Assembly (NCBI GenBank): GCA_028641055.1
Contig: CM054060.1
Location: 312,156,949 to 312,220,948 of the forward strand
From: Alopecurus myosuroides
Taxonomy: Eukaryota > Streptophyta > Magnoliopsida > Poales > Poaceae
Direction: 5' to 3'
DNA length: 64,000 nucleotides
Shown: in pieces, positions 35,380-45,651 of the stretch
Layout of the letters: each line of letters starts with the position of its first letter
Numbering within the stretch: the stretch's first letter is position 1
Made by a program: the position numbers and the translations under genes
Notes under the pieces: model-generated
Told to the model about the DNA's origin: nothing
The model's input: only the letters and a program-made list of their open reading frames with translations
Databases searched by the model: none

Positions 35380-35800
35380 ACACAAAGTAAACAAATTCTA
35401 ACTTAGTGAAATTTTCTAACTTTATTTGTTTTCTAACACAAAGTAAAAAACTTCTAACTTTGTGAATATTTCTAACTAAGTAGCCAAAAAAAAATCTATC
35501 TTATTGAAATTTTGTAACACTAACTTACTGAATTTTTCTTAAAATTCTTAAGTGAAATTCCTAACACTAAAAATTCCTAACACTAAAAATTTCTAACACT
35601 AAAATTTCTAATTTTTCAAAGACTAAAATTCCTAACTAAATTCTAACAATAAATTCTAACAAAAAAATTTCTAACACTAAAATTTCTCTAACACTAAAAT
35701 TTCTAATTTTTCTAACACTAAAATTTCTACTAAATTCTAACACTAAATTCTAACTAAAATTCTAACTAAATTTTAACACTAAATTTTTAACACTAAACAA
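35380..35800. repeat. A/T-rich degenerate simple repeat (CACTA-2)
   Basis: Variants of TTTCTAACACTAAAATTTCT repeat. Counterpart of 9500-9910. Confidence 0.8.
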
Positions 35801-35854
35801 AATTGTAAAAACAAAAGCAACTAAATAAAAACAAAATCTTCTCTGTTCCTTACC

Positions 35855-36095
35855 AGCGGGGCGACGACGATCGAGGGGGCGACGGCCGGCGCGGGCGACG
35901 GGGACGGGGGCAGCCGCAGCCGGGCGCGGCGCGCGGCGTACGGGCCGGCGCGCGGGCGCGTCGGAGGCAACGGGGGTCGACGACGGTGATCTCCTCGGGA
36001 GGCGTACGGGCAGCGGCCTGGCGGCGTCTCCCTCGTCCAAATCCTGCGCGCGGTAATGAATTTGGGGGAGGGATACGACGCCTATATATAGGGCG
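35855..36095 (-). promoter_or_regulatory. TATA box and GC-rich first exon of minus-strand unit (CACTA-2)
   Basis: On the minus strand TATATATAGG (about 36085) is followed by a GC-rich stretch ending at a donor CTG/GTAAGGAAC near 35855. The same layout is found in CACTA-1 (9188-9462), supporting a shared promoter and first exon. Confidence 0.5.
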
Positions 36096-36139
36096 AGGCA
36101 TCCGTCCCGGTTCGTAGGAACAACCGGGACGGATTTTTA

Positions 36140-36560
36140 TTATTTTTTGTTTTCTGTTGTTTCGTTTATGTTTTTTATTGTTTTCCTTGATGTTTTATTT
36201 TGTTTTTTGTTTTCTCTTGTTTTATTTTCTTTTCTATTGTTTTCTTTTATGTTTTCTATTGTTTTATTTTGTTTTCTCTAGTATTCTTCTTGTTTTCTCT
36301 TGTTTTATTTTGTTTTCTATTGTTTCTTTATGTTTTCTATTGTTTTCCTTTCTGTTTTCTATTGTTTTATTTTGTTTTCTCTTGTTTCCTTTTTGTTTTC
36401 TCTTGTTTTATTTTGTTTTCTACTGTCTCCTTTATGTTTTCTATTGTTTTCCTTTATGTTTTCTATTGTTTTCCTTTTTTGTTTTCTATTGTTTCCTTTA
36501 TGTTTTCCATTATTTCCTTTATGTTTTCTATTGTTTTATTTTGTTGTCCATTATATCCTT
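36140..36560. repeat. T-rich degenerate simple repeat (CACTA-2)
   Basis: Variants of TTTTCTATTGTTTCCTTTATG. Counterpart of 8505-9000; the long Phe-rich frames are artefacts. Confidence 0.85.
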
Positions 36561-36689
36561 TATGTTTCAAATAATAACTCCACACGTTTCAAATACAGAA
36601 GAAGGTACATTAAATTTATAATAAGTGCACTTCAGACCAGTTGATCCATGCATTTACATAGTTTCGTCGCATACAAGGCATCCGGGTGA

Positions 36690-37190
36690 TTTGTATTCGG
36701 TCGATGATCCTTCAAGGGGGATGTAGAATAAAACAATCGGTATCGCCATCATACAGCCCGACTGTGGCTATTGAGTGCATATATGCATATCAAAAGAACG
36801 GTCGGACGTATGATGGCGAATCCGGGTGATTTGTATTCGGTCGATGAACTGAATGATGTATCAAACCTTAAATGGGGGATGTAGAACAAAACAATCGGTA
36901 TCGCCATCATACAGCCCTGCCGTGTCTACTGAGTGCATATATGCATACCAAATGGACGGCAGGACGTATGATGGCGAATCCGGATGATTTGTATTTGGTC
37001 GATGAACTGAATGATGTATTAAACCTTAAAGGGGGATGTAGAACAAAACAATTGGTATCGCCAGCATACATCCCTGTCGTGACTACTGAGGGCGCATATA
37101 TGCATACCAAATGCACGACATGACGTATGCTGGCGAATCCGGATGATTTGTATTTGGTCGATGAACTGACTGGTGTATGAAGGTGGGATA
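36690..37190. repeat. ~157-bp tandem repeat in CACTA-2, about 3 units
   Basis: Units share GGATGATTTGTATTTGGTCG and a palindrome around TGCATATATGCATA. Counterpart of 7824-8480. Confidence 0.85.
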
Positions 37191-37547
37191 TATATAGGGT
37201 CCTCTGGCTCTCAAAGTGTTGTGCTCCGGTTTTGATCCAACGGTTAAGAAACACCCCTGATCCAACGGCTCAAAGCCTCTCGAAAGAAACACACCGTAGC
37301 GCTGATCGAACGGCTCTCACCAGCTCGAAAGAAACACACCCCCGATCCAACAACTCACAAGCGCTTGAAAGAAACACACGATCCGTGTGATTTTTTCTGA
37401 TTGGTCGAAACAAAACCCTAACCATTTCGGCTCGGTTGGTAAAACAGGCCACGACTAAAGGAACGATCCGTTTCCCAACGAAACCCAAACCATTTTGTCC
37501 CGGTTGGTAAAACAGGCCGGGACTAAAGGGATCTGTTTTCTTCTCAC

Positions 37548-37560
37548 TATTTATATGTAT
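37548..37560 (+). promoter_or_regulatory. possible TATA box for the 37609 ORF
   Basis: CTATTTATATG lies about 60 bp before the ATG at 37609. The distance suits a short 5' leader. No other support. Confidence 0.4.
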
Positions 37561-37608
37561 GCATTGCCACACCATTGGAATAAACACATATAAACTCACC
37601 ACTCTCTC

Positions 37609-38154
37609 ATGGGTTCTACCGTACCCACTCTAACCTTCCTCCAGGCGGAGGCAATTTCCGCCTCGAACTACCCCTGCCCGCCCGGCTACAGCGTTCCCGC
37701 CGGTTGGATCCTAAGCGCCGGAGGAGTGCCGCTCCCTCCTCTTCCTCAAGGTGTGGCGCGTCGGGCGGCCATCACGAACCTCTACTACCACGAGCTCACG
37801 CCGGAGCAGCGGAGGAATCCCAGTTGGAATCCTGACTACCGCCCTACTTGGGACGCCTTCTTCATTAATCGGCGTGAGAGTGCGCTCGCTAGGTACAAGG
37901 AGAACGGCCCGCCTCCTTCGAACTTCAACGAGGCCGGTCATCAGCTGTGTTGGGGCCGCGGACGGACTCTTCAGAGCGTCATGAACTACATCAGGGTCGG
38001 AGATAACCCCCGCCTGCGCTACCCTCACGCCCAGTCCTGGCGTCGTGATCCGTCGAGGGAGTCCAGAGCACCGTCCGACGATAGTGACGACGACGGCGGC
38101 GACTACAACGACTACGGGTCGGAATACTATAGGCCTAGGCAGGAGTATGACTAG
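37609..38154 (+). CDS. hypothetical 181-aa CACTA-associated protein
   Basis: An uninterrupted frame starting MGSTVPTLTFLQAEA and ending with a very acidic, Tyr-rich tail (DDSDDDGGDYNDYGSEYY). The middle holds Trp/Pro/Arg-rich sequence (NPSWNPDYRPTWDAFF) and many basic residues. No signal peptide or membrane segment is apparent, and I know no domain. It lies on the opposite strand from TNP2 (38634-41723, convergent) and from the TNPA-like gene. It is the only long gene in CACTA-2 without stops or shifts. Its 3' end is duplicated in inverted form in the hairpin at 33385-33645. The corresponding region of CACTA-1 would lie outside the window. Confidence 0.6.
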   Translation: MGSTVPTLTFLQAEAISASNYPCPPGYSVPAGWILSAGGVPLPPLPQGVARRAAITNLYYHELTPEQRRNPSWNPDYRPTWDAFFINRRESALARYKENGPPPSNFNEAGHQLCWGRGRTLQSVMNYIRVGDNPRLRYPHAQSWRRDPSRESRAPSDDSDDDGGDYNDYGSEYYRPRQEYD

Positions 38155-38633
38155 CAGATCAGATCCAGTCTTGCCATTATGTAGATCTATGCTCTCCGTT
38201 TAGGTTTAGATCTACTCTTGCCATTATGTACTGCCTTTTTTTATCTATCCAAGATGCATGTTTGTGTGCAATATGGGCGCGAGCGCCGGTGCGACAATTT
38301 TTGTGAACCCTTTTTCAATAGAACTATGATCATGTATTCCACATTTATTATTACACATCACCAACAACATCCCTATCTAGTCTTCTGAATTTTCTTCGTG
38401 TAGAGATGGTCCATGAACCCTTGTCCCTTGCTTATGATCGCTTCGGCCGTAACCATAGAGCATCTTCATTATTTAACGGGATGGTTAGGTCAGCTTTCAC
38501 TTTGAAGGGTGGAATTTCAAAAAACTTATTATAATCTTCTGACATGTCTGTCGTGTCCTTGATTCCCACGATGTTTCTTTCCCCTGAAAGAACTATGTGA
38601 CGCTTTGGCTCATCGTATGATGTATTTGTTTGC
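38155..38633. other. spacer between convergent genes of CACTA-2
   Basis: No ORF. It holds the 3' flank of the 37609 ORF and the presumed 3' untranslated part of TNP2, including out-of-frame remnants of its C-terminus near 38400-38630. Confidence 0.4.
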
Positions 38634-41600
38634 TTATTTTTTCGGCCTGGAGGACATGTCCTTCACATAGAAGACCTGAGCCACATCATTGGCTAGGACG
38701 AATGGTTCGTCATTGTAACCAATATTGTTGAGATCCACTGTTGTCATTCCGTAATGCGGGTCTACCTTTACCCCTTCTCCATTTAGGTTGACCCATTTGC
38801 ACTTGAACAAAGGGACCTTAAAAGAAGGTCCATAGTCAAGTTCCCATATCTCCTCTATGTAACCATAGTAAGTGTCATTTTTTCCATTCTCGTTTGTTGT
38901 ATCAAAGTGGACACCACTGTTTTGGTTGGTGCTCTTCTTATCTTGGGCGATTGTGTAAAATGTATTCCCATTTATCTCGTACCCTTGAAAAATCCCAATA
39001 ATCGAAGATGGTGACCCGGCCAACATGTACAACTGATCTTGAACAGTGGTGTCATTTATAAGATGTGTTTGCAACCAACTTCCGAAAGTCTCCATGTGTT
39101 TGCGTTTAATCCATGAGTCATCCTTCCCCGGGTTTGTGAAGTGTACAATATTCTTGTGTTCCTCGAGATACGGAGCCACAAAGATGGAATTTTGTAGAAC
39201 TGTGTAGTGTGCTTTAGTGAAAAAATGTCCGTCCCTGGGTATCATTGTTTCCTTTCCCAGCGTTACTTTTCCCCTCAGTCTCCCCCCATGCCACGATTCA
39301 GGAACACCAATTGTCTTAAGGTCAGGAATAAAGTCAACACATAACACAATGACCTCCTCTGTTCCATAGCCCTTCGAGATGCTTCCTTCTGGCCTAGCAC
39401 GGTTATGAACATATTTCTTCAAGACTCCCATGAACCTCTCAAAGGGGAACATATTGTGTAGAAATATCGGACCGAGAATATGAATCTCTTCACATAGTTG
39501 AACCAGGAGATGAGTCATAATGTTGAAGAAGGATGGTGGGAACACCAACTCAAAACTAACAAGACACTTGACCACATCCCTCTGTAATCTTGCCAGAATT
39601 TCTTGATCGATTACCTTCTGAGATATTGCGTTGAGGAATGCACATAGCTTCACAATGGGTACTCGAACATTTTCCGGTAGAAGCCCCCTCAATACAATCG
39701 GAAGCAACTGCGTCATAATCATGTGGCAGTCATGAGACTTCAGGTTTTTTAATTTTTTCTCTGCCATGTTTATTATCCCCTTTATATTCGACGAGAAGCG
39801 AGACGGAACCTTGATACTGTAAAGGACTTGAAAAAAATATTTCCTTCTCTGCTTTAGTAAGAGCGTAGCTGCTTAAGTAATGGCGCCCTGTATCCTTGTG
39901 CTTGTATCTTGGGTCTTTCATACGTTGCTGGTCCTCCCGTGCTTCTGGCGTATCTTTTGACTTCCCATACACGCCCAGGAAGCATAGCAGGTTGATGCAG
40001 AGATTCTTTCTCACGTGCATCACGTCGATTGAAGAGCGAACCTCTAGAACTTTCCAATAGGGTAGCTCCCAAAATATAGATTTCTTCTTCGACATGGGTG
40101 CGCGCTTATCAGGGCCGTTTGGAACAGGTTGGCTGCCTCCCAAAGATTACTTTTAGGTCCTTGACCATATCGAATAAACCATTACCACTACGGAGGTCAG
40201 GCTTCTTCCGGTTATCTGCCTCACCTCTGAAATGCTTCCCTCCTTTCTTTCTTACGGGATGCTTGATCAGAATAAATCTACGATTCCCCAGGTATACAAT
40301 CTTTTTACATTTATCCAAATAAACACTGTCATTCTTATCTAAACAGTGTGTGCATGCAATGTATCCCTTGTTTGTATGTCTGGAAATGTTACTAAGAGCA
40401 ATCCAATCATTGATGGTTATGAAAAGCAACGCCCGTAGGTCAAATGGATTTTGTTCGTTCTCATCCCACACACGTACGCCTAGTTTGCCCCACAATTGTA
40501 AGAGTTCTTCCACTAATGTCCTTAGATACACATCAATGTCGTTGCCAGGTTGCCTCGGCCTTGGATGAGAACTGGCATCATAATGAACTTGCTCTTCATG
40601 CACAACCAAGAATGAAGGTTGTATATACATAGAGTCACGGGCCAGGTGCTATGACTCGAGCTCTGCTTCCAAAAAGGATTAAAGCCATCTGTACTTAGAC
40701 CAAACCATAAGTTTATCGCCTCTCCTGTAAAGTCCGGGAAGTCTCTCTCTCGATCTTTCTCCACTGCGATCCATCGGCGGGGTGTCTCAACTTTTCGTCT
40801 TTCTTATGGTCTTCTTTGTGCCATCGCAACAACCCAGCATGCTCTTTGTTTCTAAACAGACGTTTGAATCGTGGTATTATAGGATCATACCACATCACCT
40901 TTGCAGGAACCCTCTTACGGGGGCTCGCCGTCAACATCACCACGGTCATCTGCTCTAATCTTATACCTCAGTGCAGTGCATACCGGACATTCATCCAAAT
41001 TCTCGTACTTCTCACCGTGGTAGAGGATGCAGTCATTAATGCATGCATGTATCTTCTGCACATCTAATCCTAGAGGGAAGAGAGCTTTCTTTGTATCGTA
41101 CGTACTCTCAGGCAATTCGTTATCCTTTGGAAGCTTCGGCTTCATTAGTTCAAGTAAACTTTCAAATGCCTTGTCAGTCACACCGTTCTATACCTTCCAT
41201 TTCAGCAACTCCAGTGTGGTACCGAGCTTTGTGCTACCATCTTCGCAATTTGGGTACAACAACTTTTTTTATCATGTAACATGTTGTCCAGCTTCAACCT
41301 CTCCAATTCACTTACACAGTCTTCCCTTGCATCAGCAATAACTCGGCCAAGATCATCTTCGGGCTCTTCTGATGCTTGTTCTTGATCACCTCCTTCTTCT
41401 GCATTGTCTTCCATTGCAGTATCACCGTATTCAGGGAACAAAGGATCTTCTTCTTCTTCTTCATTGTCTTCCATCACAACCCCTCTTTCTCCATGCTTGG
41501 TCCAGCAATTATAGCTGGGCATGAAACCTCTCCGAAGTAGGTGGCCGTGAAGGATTCTCGAGGAAGAGTGCTCCCTGACGTTCCGACAATCAACACATGG

Positions 41601-41723
41601 GCAACACATAAAGCCATTATCTATGTTCGCCTGAGCTACAGCGAGAAATGCATTCAGGCCTGCCATGTACTCGAAAGTGCGTCGGTCACCGTACATCCAT
41701 CGCTGTCGTGCATCCATCTGCAT
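38634..41723 (-). pseudogene. TNP2-type CACTA transposase of CACTA-2, frameshifted
   Basis: Blocks appear in the normal order in several frames. The transposase-associated N-terminus is 41202-41723 (CCPCVDCRN, SYNCWTKHGE), and the next block is 40915-41181 (VQKIHACINDCILYHG). The Transposase_21 core spans 40109-40949, with STDGFNPFW, and continues to 39730 with IDVMHVRKN. The DUF4218/DUF4216-like C-terminus is 38634-39767 (NLKSHDCHMIMTQ, RPEGSISKGYG). Frames change at about 41200, 40900, 40740, 40620, 40120 and 39760, and an in-frame TAG lies at about 41190. Some breaks could be introns but not all, so the enzyme is probably dead although DGFNPF and DVMH are intact. Confidence 0.85.
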
Positions 41724-41779
41724 CGTATAATTAAGTTTATCAAAAACATTACAATAACATCTTCAATAGATAAATGACC

Positions 41780-42009
41780 ATAGTACATCGACAAATATTA
41801 CTTTTTTATGTATCAATTACAGATGAAAAAGATGAGTTTGTTAACCTCGGTCGAAGATACCATTTTCAGTGAGCTTATGTGTGGCTCGGGTATTTCGTCG
41901 AACACCTCGTGTGCATAGTAAAATAACACACACTAGCACCCACCTCTCTCACTCCTCCAAGCAAAAAAAAAGAGGGAAGGGGCTTGTGAGGCAGTATATG
42001 TAGGGGAAG
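41780..42009. other. 5' flank of TNP2 in CACTA-2
   Basis: No gene. It likely includes the TNP2 promoter and leader up to the subterminal repeats. Confidence 0.4.
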
Positions 42010-42252
42010 GGGGGCATTGGTCCCGTTTTGTGGCATGAACCGGGACCAATGCCCATGCGCGTGCCACGTGGCTTGTGGCGGGACATTGGTCCTGGTTCAT
42101 GCCACAAACCGGGACCAATGCCCTCAGACGATTTCTGCTGCCTCGGGCGCACAAACCGGGACCAATGCATAGCATTTATCCCGAATTTTGATGCAACCGG
42201 GAAAGATGCCTTTTCTGGCCCTAGATGAAAAGGGGTTGTTTCCACTAGTGTT
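42010..42252. repeat. right terminal and subterminal repeats of CACTA-2
   Basis: ACCGGGACCAATGC and complements recur five or more times, followed by TTTCCACTAGTG. Motifs agree in type with the left end. Confidence 0.88.
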
Positions 42253-43199
42253 AATTACCATATCGATTCGTTAACTGGTCAGAGGGAATCAAATCAAGAA
42301 ATTCATTTTGCCACCCGAGCTGTGCTTATGTACTCGGCATCTAGAAACCAAATTTTGAAACATCAAAAAGTTCCAAAACAAAAATTTGGTAGATACATAT
42401 TTACATTATATGTATTTGCAAAGTCCTTTAGTCAAGAATAGATATTTTTTGTGGCTTCTATAAAAAGACAAAACACGTCTTGTGAGAAGGCTTATTTTAG
42501 CACCATTTTTTGTCTTTTTCACACATGCCACGGAAAATACCAGTTTTCCGTGAAACTACTCCATGAACATATAAAATGTTCAGATATATCGTGAACAATT
42601 TTTCTTGCAATTTTTTTATATTTAAAATGCATTTGAAATACCCGGTGCATTTGTAGCCCAGGTCAAAACTATCTATAGAACATCTGACAAAAGCTCCTCT
42701 AAATCTCCCTTTTTTTGTCTTGGGTCTAGCATATTCCTGTCTATGCTTTCAATCGCAAATTGTAGCGACGTTGTTTGATGTGCACTCCTCAGGCATGCAT
42801 GCGTGATGTGAAATACCATTAAGTTCTATGGGAATCACTATTATTCAAGATAACATGCAATCTCTCATTTCGTTCTGTGGAGCCAGTATGTTATTATAGC
42901 CACTAGTGACTAGTAGCCCACTACTGAAACATGAACTGTTGCTGACATATATATCGACTGTTTGCCCAGTGTCAAACCACGAGATACTCCGCATATAAGT
43001 TGTATATCCTGTTTTCCAAAATACACTTGCAAAATAGCTGCTTCGTTCTGTATGATGCTACATTCTAAAGTGCATACCATACTATCCAGCTGAACACAAC
43101 TTGGGTTCTCAGCTTTACCCTATCCTTCCAGAGATATTTATCTCTCTTCCGTCTTTACCAGAGGAGCGACCATTGATGAGTTCTAGCGAACAAATGATA
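42253..43199. other. AT-rich sequence, no gene seen
   Basis: No ORF or clear repeat boundary. Possibly old, decayed transposon DNA. Confidence 0.3.
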
Positions 43200-43280
43200 C
43201 TACCTGTGTTCCAAAATGTAAGTCTTTTTAGCAAGTTAAACTAGTTTGCTAAAAAGGCTTACATTTTGGAATGGAGAGAG
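43200..43280. mobile_element. short Stowaway-like MITE, 81 bp
   Basis: Nearly the whole element is a hairpin: TTCCAAAATGTAAG ... CTTACATTTTGGAA, with degenerate CTACCTGTG/GGAGAGAG ends. TA flanks both sides (43198-43199 and 43281-43282). Confidence 0.85.
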
Positions 43281-43429
43281 TATTGTTTTGTACTAGAATA
43301 TACCATGACCAACTCAAATTTAAAATATTAGATAGTTTACCCACCAATTTCATGTCCCTAAGCATACACAATATTTTCTAGTCTCTTATTTCTTCCGGTC
43401 AACTACTCCTTCTATTGCTGTTTTTGGAA

Positions 43430-44702
43430 AGGACCAGTGTGTCTCAAGAATCAAACTTTGTAAACTTGGACCAACAGTGGTCCTCTCCCCTAATCTCTCC
43501 CCTCCTCCTCCCCCTCCCCCGTGCGGCGGCGCCGCCCATACCGGGGAGCCCCCACCCGCCTCCTATAGCCACCCCTCTGTCCTCCTCTCCCCTGTGCCGC
43601 CGTCGCCGAGATTTTCATAGGGAAAGGCCCTTGTGGCGTAGCGGCGGCGGCGGTTTGTTCCTCGGACCAAGATCTGGTGGGGCGGCGGTGCTTCCTTCTG
43701 GCCAGGTCAGTGGTGGTGGCGTGGCTCGACGGCGACAGGGCCATGGTGCGGTGGCGCTGGTGAAGGACGGCTGGCTGCGGCGCGATCAGGCCCTTCCGAT
43801 CTGCTACGCGTCCGATATCTTCCCTTCATCGAAAAACCGCTCCTGGATTCGAGCTGCAACACGAGGAGGCCTAGGGTTTTGGCCCTAGGCGTGGTGGCGG
43901 TGACCTTCTTCTTCGGCGGAGGAGGTCGGCCAGCTGGCTGTGTTTGGAGTGGGGACGTGCGGCTACCGGTGAAAGCCGTGCTACGACTCCGGTCATGGCG
44001 GGCAGCGACGGCGCCTACGCGTCGTTACCTTGTTGAAGGCGTCGCCTTGGAAGTCCATGTCTGCCCACTCCTCAGCACCTCCAGGTAGATTGACAGTGGG
44101 TGGCCTCACTCCTCCGTCGCAGGCTGCTTGCGGGGTTGTATCCCTTTATCTAGGAGGCGAGGACCGCTGTCGGTGCAAGCCGGGCTCATGGCGACGACTA
44201 CGGCACTCGCGAGTGTCGTCACCTTCTTCAAGGAGATCCGTCGCTAATCACCCGCTACAAGCACTGTGTTCCGAGGGAAATCCTAGATCTGGTCTATCCA
44301 GATCGGATGATGGGGGCACCTTCGGTGTTGTTTACCCCCCTGGGGGCATCATTTTTGGAACACGGGCTGCCTGGAGAGGGTTGTTGGTGGTGCGGCGTTT
44401 CATATTCGTCGAAGGCGGCGAGTCTTGGCGGCGCGGCGCCACGAGTCTCGGCGATGGACATGCGTAGGATGGTAGGTTTGTCTAGCGTCATGGTGGCGTC
44501 GATGGCAGGCTTTGCAAGGTTTTTGCATTGATCTCTCGATAATATGAGTTTAGCGAATGTTGGCGGCAGCGGCTTCCGAGTATGCGCATCGGTGCATATT
44601 GCGGGCATGCTGAACCGGTTATGTGTTCCCAGGCCGTCATCGGGCGGCTTGGTGGAAGCAGCCGGATTAGACGATGTGCATGGGTGTATTAGGTCTGGGC
44701 AT
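43430..44702 (+). mobile_element. GC-rich leader resembling the 5' region of a grass LINE, truncated
   Basis: The composition changes sharply from AT-rich to GC-rich, with CGGCGGCGG and CCTCCCCC runs and broken frames, as in 5' untranslated regions of grass non-LTR elements. No endonuclease or reverse transcriptase is present before the CACTA end at 44703. Alternatively it is a fragment of an old gene leader. Weakly supported. Confidence 0.35.
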
Positions 44703-45651
44703 CACTAGTAAGAAAATGCCTATTACTGACGAACAAAATATAGCTACCGCTGGCGAAGTGGTGTTCGCCAGCGGTAACACGCCAGTGGTAATAGGTTACC
44801 GCTAGCGAACCATCCTGTTCGCCAGTGGTAAGTTTTGAGAACCACCCTATTTAAAATAAATTTATCACACTATTTTTTTCGAAATTTCAATATATTTGAA
44901 TTAGGGAACCTTTAATTGGAGTGTAGAATTGTTTTTCCCTTTTTTTTTGCTTTATTTCAATTTAAATTGTTCACTTCCCGCTCGGTCATCCATCCTCAAA
45001 CTATTCTACCTCCAGCACGCTTAACTTCTTAGTTCCTTCCCTATGAGGTACCTAGGAACAACTCATACTTTGTTGATAATATAGTACTATCAATCTTGTT
45101 ATCTATTGGACCATGGTGTCACACGCCTTCACTTTTTTAATCGAAAAAATTATTTAAATAAACAAAAATGAATAAGTAGTAACAATCTTGAATTCAAATA
45201 GCAATAAAATAGATTTAAATATGTTCTGGATTTTGTCATTTACTATTGAATAATTCATATCTACAATCTGTAATTCAGATTTTGACAAATGATATGTCTA
45301 AATTGATTGGAAAAATAAGAGGAATCCAAATATTGCATCCATATCATCTTTTCTAAAAAAAAATTATTTTTTGATTTTTTTATTATTTGATTTTGTAGTA
45401 AAATTTCTTCTTTTTGAAATAACTTGTTTTCCTTTTGGATTGGAAATTTTCTCACGATTTTTTTGATATATTAAACGCGTTTTTTCGACGTCGTATGCAA
45501 AAGTTATGGTTGTTTTACGTTTTATTTTTTAATTTTGCATAAAAGGTCAAAATTCATATTTCAAATTTTATATACCAACTAGACTCTACACCCTACCCAC
45601 ATGTCAAATGATTTTTTTTTAACATTTTATCATTTTTTTTATGTTTTAGAA
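44703..45651. mobile_element. fragment of a CACTA element (left end only)
   Basis: CACTAGTAAGAAAATGCCTA starts at 44703. It is followed by subterminal words TTCGCCAGCGGTAA and TTACCGCTAGCGAA in both orientations up to about 44835. The rest is AT-rich with no gene. Another CACTA end begins at 45652, so the element is cut short or interrupted. Confidence 0.65.

Larger units (their letters stand above)
27891..42252 (-). mobile_element. CACTA-2, complete CACTA (En/Spm) element, 14,362 bp
   Basis: The left end CACTAGTGGAAA starts at 27891 and the right end TTTCCACTAGTG stops at 42252. The bases outside are TTA (27888-27890) and TTA (42253-42255), a 3-bp target duplication as expected for CACTA. 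Inside are subterminal repeats at both ends, a TNPA-like/Ulp1 gene, hairpin repeat arrays, a small ORF and a TNP2 gene. Both transposition genes are broken, so this copy would depend on proteins supplied in trans. Confidence 0.93.

Noticed and set aside
43415..44608. Overlapping GC-rich frames of 70-157 aa
   Set aside because: Open on both strands because of GC bias; no motifs. Treated as a LINE-like leader only.
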